Shown here: positions 42,701-54,400 of the stretch, piece by piece | How the letters are laid out: each line of letters opens with the position of its first letter | How positions within the stretch are numbered: position 1 is the first letter of the stretch | The notes under the pieces: generated by a model | The model's input: only the letters and a program-made list of their open reading frames with translations | The model's database searches: none | What the model was told of the DNA's origin: nothing | Source: Pteria penguin | Taxonomy: Eukaryota; Mollusca; Bivalvia; Pterioida; Pteriidae | Direction: 5' to 3' | Length of the DNA: 64,000 bases | NCBI GenBank assembly: GCA_035048485.1 | Contig: CM068581.1 | Coordinates: 64,230,881 to 64,294,880, forward strand | Program-made: the position numbers and the translations under genes

Positions 42701-45448
42701 TGAAAGAGGATATCTCACTTGCTATAGTCAGTTATTGTATAGTTTCATGCTTATTTGCATGAAATGGATGATGAACTAAAGCCCCATTGGTATTTCAATG
42801 ATCCCTTTCCTCTCATTATAATAGATTCCTAATCCCAGGTTTTGCCCCTTCTGTCTGCAAGGATTTCTAAGGTGATTTATGGTCCACCTATTTAGTGTCT
42901 CTCTTTTCAAATTGAGACCCCCAGTTACAGTATATGTTTACATGTAGAAGATTCCTCTCTGTATCTGATGTTAAATATGTCACTTAAATGAAATCTATGA
43001 TGCCATTCACAAGCCAGGTGCTGCCATCCAATATGTGATACAGTGTTAGTGTGGCATAAAACAAAATAGATACTGCACTGATTTAAACATCTCATGGATG
43101 AGTGAATACCTTAGAAATTTTATCAGGCTTGTGTTCAAACTTTGATGATTGGATACATTTAAGGAAATACATGTATTACTTGTCAGTCCCAGTTTTCTAA
43201 TAAGAATCTTTTGATTTGAATATTCATTTATTATTCAATGATGTTAATTGTTGTGCTTTGTATTTTAGATTGTGTCTTTAAGGGAAAGACGTATCGTTAC
43301 GGAGAGGCAGTATCTGTGGACAGCTGCACAGCCTGTGTTTGTAAAGAAGGTATGGTTATGCATTTGTATAATTAAGAATATTTGAGTTTGTCTCATAATA
43401 TTCTCATTTATTGTGGCATTCTTAGGAAAGATAACTCGTATCCTCTGGTATACGAGTTTGGGTTATCGATCTTAGATAATTAAGTAATGGTCATTGTTTC
43501 AATTGATTCGGGTCAATGCTTCGATTGTAAGACCCCTCCAGCATTCATTGCAAAAATGAAGAACAAAGACATTCGAAAAATCACAGAGAATTTGGTGTTT
43601 TTTGTGCTTTTACACTTGGTCCAGCAGTGAATCAAAGTTTATTTGGTAGAGATTGATATTATATGTGTAAAATATTACAAAGAAGAATATCAATTCTGTG
43701 GTTTTGTGCAAAAATAGTACATTTTTCCTGCCTTGAGGACAAAGAAGGTAATAATATGAATCTGTGCAGAAATAGTACATTGTTCCTGCTTTGATTACAA
43801 AGTAGATAATAATATTCATTTAGGAATCTTTTGATAGAATATAGGTATGCTCATCTATTGGAGCAAAATATTGATAGCACCATACAGAGTTGTTCATAGA
43901 ACTGAATGTTTCTTCACAAATAAAAATGTACACTGAATTACACTGCATTCAGTGGAGTAGTTAAGCCATGTAAAATTAATTGTATGTTTCTCAGACACTG
44001 TTCAAATTTGCCGCCGACTAGTCATATTTAATGCAACTACGGAAAAATAGCCGCCGTGTCTCTGTTTTGATCCATTGTTATAATTATATAAAATATCTAT
44101 GTACAGAACACGTTTATTCCCCTAGGAGAAAGAGAAAGTATTTTGTCAGTGTTAATAAAAGGTTTAATGTAATGCTGTTACCAAAAAATGTCTTTATGAC
44201 CTTAAATGCAATTTGCGGCCAGTGGGGAGAAAGATAGATTTCTTCTAAGCATTAAAGCTTACTTTAAGGAGGAAGATGCATCAGTTGAGGAATCGCCAGA
44301 TCCAGCTTTAACCACGCCCATTACGTAGCTTCACTGTGACGTCACAGTTGAATTCACGTTTGACGGGCCATTCATGTATGATGTAATAATGAAAAAGTAC
44401 GCCAAAAGATGCGATGTCGGGCATTTGTCGATCAGTCAGTTGCCCAACTACCGTAATAAAGGATGTGTTTTCAAACAAAGATCTGAAAATTCAACCGCAT
44501 GCAAATCCCGAGTACTGTTTGGGGGAAAAAAATACAAAAAAAAAATACCCTACCTACCTTGCCACTTTTTTGAGACCCAATTATCTGAGAAACATAGAAT
44601 AAATTTTACATGGCCTTATTTATGTTGTATTTGGTATTTTCATTAAAATACAGAGTTATCTACCCTATAGGTAGGTATAGGGCATAGAACTTCTTTGACA
44701 TTTTTGAGTTATATGGAAAAGGATGTAAAATTAAGAAAATGAACAAACAAAACTGATGCTGCCATGAGAATTGTGTGACATCACCGACATCAGTGATTTT
44801 GATGTCAAATGAATACCCTAATGGGAATTAACGCAGTATATTTAATACAAAATTGCAGATATTTTAAAAGTCTATCTGTTTTCCTTAGAATGTTCCTTTA
44901 TTGTCTTTTTTGCATTAATTATATACACTACATAATTATTTGAATGAGAAATTAGGTCCTTATAATTTAAAGGAACTTATATTGTAAAAGACATACATGT
45001 GAATTTTATCTCTCCAAAAATCTTTTTATTTTCACATATACAGTGAGGTGCAGCCCTAACATAACCTTATGTTAACGTCACATTAACGTGAAATTTGCTT
45101 TCCTCGTGCGCTCAGGACTGCTGAGCACACGCGTTTGCGTTAACGCAGATTTCCTCGTGAACTAAATTTTGAGACTGCGTTAACGCGCTGGACTGCCGCG
45201 TTCACGCGCTTGGCTGCTGCGTGAACGTGCCTGACAGCCACGTTCGCTTGCTTACAACTTATATAGAGAAGGATTTAAAGGAGAATCGATATATACATTG
45301 TATATTTAAATATAAAAACATATTACTGTGTGCATGTAGATAAATATTTAGAATTAAATAAAACGCTTATGAGTAAAGGGGTGAATTTTAAAAAATATTG
45401 AATACATTTTCCGAACATTGAATATAATGAAATTTATTCTTCTTTTAG

Positions 45449-45487
<39 letters not shown>

Positions 45488-48400
45488 TAAATTAATGAAA
45501 AGAGTAATAACGATGATAATCATGGTATCCATATATTATGAAAAATAGCTAAATTAAAAAAAATTGTAAATACTTAAATCAGAAAAAATACATAAGAAAA
45601 TTATAAATAAATGAACAAATAAGAAATAAATACATAATTTTATTAATTTAAAATAAACAAATAAAATAGAGTTAGAATGTAATTTTCCTAGAGTCTTTAT
45701 AGTATAAACTGACAAAGTTTTTCATAAATACCTGAGTGCATGTCTACGCGATGATTTCCATTATTATATTACATATGAAAGCCTTAATGGGGGGTGTCAT
45801 TTTAACATCACATTTAATGCACGTATATATGGTGACATTTGCGGTAATTTAATTAGATTCCTTTTATTTTCTCGATCCGTACCACTGTAAAGAGAATTAC
45901 AAATGTAATCATGTGAACGCGCGACTGGACTGAGCGCACGCGGGAATAAATCGCGTTAATGCGAATTTCCTCCCGCGTTAACGCAAGGAGCGCACGCGCG
46001 TCCGGTCGAGCAGTCCTAGCACGTGTGCTAAAGCAGTCCTCGTGACTGCTTTTCGCGTTAACGTGAATGTTGTGTTAGGACTGCACCCATCTGTACCTTA
46101 TTTAATATTTTTGTTATGCGTAGAAAATTCACTTTCAGGTATGCTTGACTGTCAAAAGACAGAATGTGCCCCACCTGCTTGTCAGAATCCTCAGTATATA
46201 CAGGGAAGATGTTGTGCTGTATGCCAGGGCTGCCAGTATAATGGGAGGAGCTACAGGGAAGGGCAAAGGTTTTCATCCCCAACTAGACGGTGTGCAACAT
46301 GTGTCTGTCAAGTTAGTGCCAATTAAGATATATCTTTCCATAGCTATTTTTATGCCCTGATTAAAGGGCATAGTATTTCTTTGATGCATCTTGCTGATTT
46401 TTATGCCCCCTTGATTGATAGATTGGGGGCATATTGTTTTTGTCCTGTCTGTTTGTCTGTCAACTTTAACCTTGGCTGTAACTTTTGAACTGTGAGGGAT
46501 AGAGATTTCATATTTGACATGCGTAATCAACTAATGAATTCCTTTCAAATGGCACCAAGGTCGATGACCTTTTGATCTTGACAGTGACCTTCACGCCAAA
46601 GATAATTTTTTTTACTTGGAGCTATTACTTTTGAACCGTGAGGGATAGAGACTTCAAACATGTGTTTGACATGCTTACTCAACCAATGAAGCCCTTTCAA
46701 ATGACACCAAGGTCGATGACTTTTGACCTTGACAATGACCTTCACGCTAAAAGTAACCTTTTGGACTTGAGTGCTGCTGGAGGCATTTGTTTTTCACAAA
46801 CACTGCTTGTTTATTAAACATTATTTGGAAAAACTTTGGCTTTAAAATCTGTAGCATATTCAAATAGTGTGAGTGTACATTATAGTAGAAAAACAGCTTC
46901 AGCAAAACACAAATCACATAGCATGGTTTAAAAGTTACTTTCTTCTGTCTTTAGAATGGTCAAGTGACCTGTTCTGCAGATCAAAGAAACTGCCCCACTT
47001 CTAAGTGTTCCCATCCACAACTCAAGGCAGGTGATTGTTGTCCTTCATGCAGGGACTGCACATACCTGCGACGGAAATTCAGGAACGGACAGAAATTTAT
47101 ACCACCTGGCAGTGATTCTTGTAGAGTTTGTAAATGCACGGTAAGAAGTTTGCTGTAATTTCTTATATTTTACACAGTTAAACAGGTCAGTGTGGCCACT
47201 TGCAACAGGTGGTCAGTTAATACTGTTTGATTTTAAATAACTAGTAAACACAGGACGTAGTTGTTAGTTTCTTATGTTTCCAATTAAGTCATTCAGTAGT
47301 GTGCTTAAATCATTACTGGATGTTTGTTGTTTATCCTTTCTAACTTGATTTTAAATAAGTAGAAAAACCCCCAAAATTTATATTTGCATTTGCAAACATG
47401 ATTATATTGAGTTAAAGATTTCTTACAAATCAACCTTTACTCAAGTTGTGGAGTTTGTAAATGCAAAGTTGATGTTCAAATTTCAATAACAAAACCTCAA
47501 ATACTGAGAATATTCACTCAGAAAGAGGTACATGTAATTGGTCCTTGCAGGCATTATGTATGTTAGTTCCATAGTCTTTTTATGCTCTCAGAAAAGTTTA
47601 GGGAGAGCCTATACTCATTGTGCTATCTGTCCATTTGTCTGTCCATCTATCCCTCTGAACTCATCTGCTAAGCCAGTCATCCAGATTCGATCATACTGTA
47701 CTAAATTGTCACTCAAGTTATAGGTTTTCAGAACAAGATCTTTCACAATCATTTTGAAAGATCAAGGTCTCTCAGAAAATAGAACAAAAATCTTATATTT
47801 TGATGAATTCTCAACAGGCAATAATCATTCTGTATACAAATGTTAATTGTCACTTGGGATATGGGCTTTTAAGGCAAAAGTCACTCAGGTCAGTTTTGAA
47901 AAGTCAAAGTTACTCCATAACTAGAACTTAAAATACACAATAAAGCTTTATATACTGGCATATTTTTGCCAATGTAATACTATGTTCTTACTCAAATTAA
48001 GGATGCATACCCTCCCAGCTTTTTTATGCTCCTTGATAAATTAAGGAGTGTTATGGGTTTTTCTTTCTGATTGAGTAATCCTTTGGTTTGAATCAGCATT
48101 TATCAGTTTTACTATTTCCTTGTTCCAACACAATACTGATTTATAAAGGTGGTTTATCATCAGAGAATCTTGGACTGTATGCATGGGTTTCCTTTTGTGA
48201 TTGCAGAACGGTAACATCACCTGTGACAAGACCACATGTCCTTCTCTAAATTGTAAAAACCCTGTGAGGCCCTCAGGTTACTGCTGTGGAGTATGCCCTG
48301 ATGCATGTAAGGTACAGGGCAGAGAGTATAAGGAGGGCCAAACCTTCAATGATCCCAGAGACCAGTGCAGCATCTGTACTTGCAGGGTAAGTTCTTGATA

Positions 48401-51400
48401 GTCATTGAATGTTTACTAATGCACTCTTATAAAGTTTATATGTTGGCACATTCAAGACCCTTTGCTTTCTTGTAGGGGTATGTTGCATAGGTTTAAACTA
48501 TAGAGTTTGCATTAAAACTTTGCCATATTGATACATAGTCTAAGAGATGAGTCATAATTTGTCATACTGACTCTTGTGGTTTCAATGAATTTTTAACTAT
48601 CAAAAGTGTAGGAATTTCATATTGATTTTAGTAGTCACTTAACATGTCAAAGTACAGTATTGTTAATTTTGTTTGTACTAACTTGACCCTTATTCTCGAC
48701 CTGGATGTGTTTTTCACATTTTGTTTATAGCTTGAATCATACCATTTTGTGTTTTTGATGGTCAGAATTGCCTTTTTCTCAGATTACAATTTTATTTTCG
48801 ACAGAATGGTGAAATAAACTGTCAGAGAATGGCTTGTTCACCCCCTGGTTGTAAGAATCCTGTGAAGAGGCCTCAGGATTGCTGCCCCACATGCTTTATG
48901 TGCCAATACAGAGGAATGGTTCTACGAAACAGACAGAGCTTTGCCAATCCTGCTGACAAATGTCAGAAATGTGTCTGTGAGGTCAGTGTACTCTTCATAC
49001 AGGACTTAATATGATTTTAATCCCATTTTAAAATGTTTGTTTCTTCCATTCATGTTTTACATCACACCAATATTAATTAATCAGCCAGATGCAATGCACA
49101 GAAACGTAGACCTTTGCAATGAACCCACATAATGCAGTGAGGGATCTTTGACATGCCAAGTCTACCATAAATCAGGACCTCACAGTTTTACTGTTTCATC
49201 GCTAAGAGTGATGAGCCACTAGCATTAGACTCACACTGGTGACCTTTTGACTACTTGGATATGTGCCAAGCACCTAATAATAAAGCTATGTCATCCTCAT
49301 TTTGAAAGTTTCCCTCTATTGTATCCCACCTCAAGACTTGTACTTGTATGCTGGCAGTACCTGTCTAGTGTATTGCTTCACAAATTTGTCCTATGCAGAC
49401 CTAACCTATCAACCAGTGAGGGATCCTTTACATGCCAATCTATACACTGATGCAAGGCTCCTTAATTTATACTATTTCATCCAATGGACTGATAGGGAAA
49501 TAGAAGATGATAAATCACTTCAAAAAAATCTTAAATCCAGGTCATCAGACTTTGAGACCATCAGACTATCATGCTCATGATCATCATGACTAGTTATGCA
49601 ATTCATAATGGGTAATTTTCTTAGTTGTGATCTTAGCCAATTCCAGTATCACCTTGGTACACTAAAGACCTCTAGCTGTCCTTAGTAGATTAAGATATTG
49701 CCCATACAGATAGTAGTAATGGTCAGAAAGGAATGAAAGAAGCATGACACAAAAATAATTACCAAAGCTATACAGAAATTTTCCAGTTCATTTCTGGTGA
49801 TCTGGGTAAAGAACTGGCAACAAATATACTCATGACGAAGGCAGTGTAGTTGTAGGAACCTGATTTTGTAAGAATATTTAATTCAAACAAGGGTTGAAGA
49901 CTTGCTCAACCTCTGGTCACTTATATCAACATTGATGATGTAATTTCTTACTGTCAGTAATGCAAATTTATGTAGTTGAAGTTTTAAATGTGGCACATCT
50001 ACCATTGCTACTCATGAAGAAATGAATAATTATTATCTTTTGATACTTAATATTACTAAAAGTGGTATCAATGTAGAAATGCTCTTTCAACATGGTGGAA
50101 ACTTGTATTTGCACAAAACTTGTTTTCTGTCAGGATGGCACAGTTACATGCTCTCAGAAGGATTGCCCTGCGATGAACTGCATCGATCCTGTCCGTAAAC
50201 CGGGTGAATGCTGTGGCACATGTCCAGAACAGAGGTGTAGAGTGAGTGGTAAAGAGTACCGCGAGGGTGAAAGATTTACCTCCCCCAACGACCCCTGTTT
50301 GGATTGTGTGTGTCGGAACTCGAGGGCTGACTGTACGAGGCATATTTGTCCGAAACTCTCTTGTAAACACCCAACGTACAGGGGAGGCCAGTGTTGTGCA
50401 GAGTGCTCAGGTAAGACTGTGTGGAATATTCATTAGAGATCGAAAGGCTTTTTGATTCACACAAAAAAAACTGTGTATAGAGTATACAAGGCAGAGGTAA
50501 AAAGATACCAAATTGTAGGTAATGCCTTTAATTGATGCTTTTGATCCTGTTTTTTACAAGACAAAAAACCAGCTGCTCTATCTACTTGAAAATATGAACT
50601 ACCAATGAAAAATTTTTCTACATATACCAGCTATAAACCAATTATAATTCCGTGAAAATTTGACATTTTGTGAACTTTATTTTTAGTTTTATTTAAGATT
50701 AACAACTTCATTATTTATGCTAATTGTTGTAGATGAGATACACTCTTTGGGTATTTGTATTTTTTCCATTGCTTAACACTCCACAGTATTGGAGACCTAA
50801 TCTTGATGTAGCATTCAGTAACAACCAATACTCGGATTTTACATGTATTTTGAAGCAATGATTTTGTGAACAGTAGAAAGAAAAGATAATTAATGATTAG
50901 AGAATTTTCTAGAATCAACAGATTACATAAGTCCTTCAACACAGTAAATTACCTTTTTCTTTCTTCAGATTGTACATTTGAGGGCCTTGTGTTCAGGAAT
51001 ACAGAATCATTCAAACATCCACGTGATAAGTGTCAGGATTGTGACTGTATGGCGGGCAATGTCATCTGCGGTAAGACTGGATGCCCACCAGCTCCCTGTA
51101 AATACCCAGTCATGAGTGGCTGCTGTCCAGTCTGCTCCGGATGCTACTTCCAGAACAGAGAGTATACAGATGGTGAAACCTTCCAGAACTCATTAGATCC
51201 TTGTTTGATGTGTACATGTAGGATGGGCAATGTAAAGCAGGAGTCTCGGCAATGCCCTGCTGTCACGTGTCGGCATCCGGTACAAGGGCGTTGTTGTCCA
51301 GAGTGTAACGATTGCATGTTTGAGGGCGTAAGGTACCGCGATGGACAGACTTTCAATAATCCTGGGGACAGCTGCCAAAAATGCACGTGCAATCAAGGCA

Positions 51401-54400
51401 CTGTGACCTGTAGCATGCTGCCTTGCCCTATTGCACAATGTACCAATCCCACTCAAGGTCGCTGCTGTTTAGAGTGTAAGAACTGTATGGTAGAAGGTAG
51501 AGAGGTGCTGAATGGCCAGCAAGTCCCGGCGTCAAGAGAGCAGTGCAAGACTTGTGTCTGCAGGGATGGTAGCTTGGACTGCAGGCAGAAAAGGTGTCCT
51601 GCTATAAACTGTCGCCATCCCGCCATGACAAAATGTTGCAGCATATGTGACAAGTGTTTCTATCAAGGAAAAGAGTATAACAATGGGGCAACATTTGCTG
51701 ACCCTGCAGAGAAATGTAATCAGTGTCGCTGTAATAATGGTAATGTGGACTGTATGAGGAGAGATTGCCCAATCAGGAGCTGCAACAGCCCAGCCACCAT
51801 AGATTGTTGCCCAGTTTGTAATAACTGTTCATACAGAGGCACCATCTACCCAAGTGGGGTCTCGTTTCCAGATAGATCTGATAGTTGCACCACATGTGAG
51901 TGTGTTTTGGGCAATATCAACTGCTTACGAAAAAGATGCCCAAATGTTCGCTGTACTCATCCTGTGAGAGGAAAGTGCTGTCCGCAGTGTGGTGGGGACT
52001 GTTTATACAACAGCAAGGTCATTAAAAATGCTCAGAAATTTTCATCAGGTTGTCAAGAGTGCACTTGTTTTGGGGGTAGTGTACGATGTTCAGCTGTCAC
52101 CTGTCCAGTCGTAAGATGCAGTCATCCTGTGACAGAAAGGTGCTGTGAGAGGTGTAGCGATTGTCGCTATGGTGACAGAAGGTACAGAAATGGACAGAGA
52201 TTTCCAGATACTGAAAACCGCTGTCAGGAGTGCTTGTGCAGGGTAGGTTGAAGTATTTAGAATCTTCAGTAATATTTGGGAAGAGTTGGGGAGGGTGGGG
52301 GGGTTCTTAGAAATGCTTTTCTTGCAGTCTAACAAAACCTTCATATCTCAGGTATACTAATTGATTTCTTCCTGCAGTTTAACCATTGTCTAAATGGGTA
52401 TTTAAAGGAACTGTGTTCAGTAAATTATTTACATATAAATTTAAGGCTTTTCAAACACACTGAAAATAAAGTACAGGTATTGACTAATACTTTAAAAGAT
52501 GATCCATAAATTAACGAGATGTACTAATACTTCAGATGATCAGTAAATAAACAAGTTGTCCTCTTTGGGTCTCTTAGGATGGTTCAGTTCAGTGTGGAAG
52601 GAAGACGTGTCCTGCAGTAACATGTAGAGATCCTGTGACAAAGGGGTGCTGTCCAGAGTGTACGGACTGCCAATATCAGGGTAGATCACTCAGAAATGGA
52701 CAGAGTATCCCAGGAAGAGACTGTGAGATATGTACATGTCAGGTAAATAACTGTGATTTACTCCCTTGTCTGACTAAAATGTTATAGGTTGTTTGGTTGA
52801 TTGGTGTTGTACACTGCTTTCAACAATATTTCAGTTATATTGCGACATGGAAGCAGGAGGTTACCAACCTCTTAAACATAGTGGCGCTACCCGGGAATCA
52901 AACCCGGTTTGTCGGCACCACAAACCAAGCACTAAACCACAACACCACGCCTGACCCTAAATGTCATAGGTTACTGACATATATAAGTATTATTTGTTTT
53001 GAGAGAATTGTGAGTACATGTAGTAAGACTAAATCATTTAATTTTATATGTAACACACATTTTGATTGATTTAAAAATTAGTGGTTGTATATCTCATCCA
53101 CAAAATTTTTTCTCTGATGACATAATTTCTTAAGTTTTCTTAACTGTAACATCAATATTCACACGACCACGGCAGAAATTTGCAGATGTTGAGAAATAGT
53201 GCAGATACAAGGTACCAATTTCTGAGAATATAGAACATGTTTGAAAGGAATTAAATGATAAGGAATTAATCTAATTTGTTTTTCATTGGATGGAGGTATA
53301 CTAGGAAAAAAAGGATGGAAAATTTATGCGTCATGTGCTTTCCATCCATTTTTTCACGGGATACCTCCATCCAACAAAAAAAACTTATATTCCTTAAAAA
53401 CATTTGGCATCTGTTTCTTAGGATGGAGTTATATATTGACACTTAGTTCATAAACTTTATTCTATAATGTGGAAATTTAAGAATCATATACAGATTATTA
53501 TAAACTTTTAACAAACTTTGTTGGGAGTATACTGGAATCACTGTCTATCTGTATGTACATCTGGAGTAGACACTTCAGTTAAATTTTGTCAGTTTTGATG
53601 TATATTGTATTTAAAAGAGGTAAGCATAAAAGGTTCATTTGATGATGGACATAACAATGCATGATGCAGATGCTGTATTTGACCTGCATTTTTGGCCTCC
53701 ATGCTTAAGTCAGTTTAGAGGCAACACGGATCAACTTTATGTTTTACACAGTAATGTTGTTACTCTTTGCACAATGGTGTGTCATAACCTGGACCCAAAG
53801 TCACATCTCCAAGGTCAAAGTCATAGTAGAAACAATACTTCATGTACATTTTCGTGCCACTTGGGATATTACTTCTTTGATACTATTCTAGTTTCATAAT
53901 GAAAGGTATTATGTATGCCCTTAAGGAAATAAAAATCAGATTTTGTGTCAGCTTTAGACTTATTGGTAGTATTTGATTAATAATTAATCTCTTGCTGACC
54001 TCACAGTACACTCTGTTACAGTCAAATAATAAATGAAAAGAATTTTAACAAGCAAATCAAGCTTTCTTCTTCCATTACGAAGTGTACTCAAAAGTTGAGT
54101 GTTATACAGTTTTGCACGTGATATTTAAGTCAAGAAACAAAAAGTCACCTTTTGAGAAATTTCAGATGAAGCCAGTGTTATCACTTGATAAGATTTTACT
54201 TTCTGTGTTGGTAGATCTGATGATGTCTTATCATGTATCTTTAGTACTCCATATTATATTTTCCGTATGACATTCTAGGATGGTACTGTAGAGTGTAGAA
54301 GGAAGACATGTCCTGCAGTATCATGTAGGAATCCAGTGACCAAGGACTGCTGTCCTGAATGTACAGACTGCCAATATCAGGGTCGATCAGTAAGGAACGG

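Noticed and set aside
41857..42762. Chain of plus-strand ORFs repeating a 40-residue pattern
   Set aside because: Frame by-product of the 40-bp minisatellite; three units give one 40-codon cycle.
44000..44640. GC-richer patch with GTGACGTCACAG palindrome and ORFs at 44374-44646
   Set aside because: Could be part of a mobile element or a CRE-like site, but no ends, repeats or domain could be shown.
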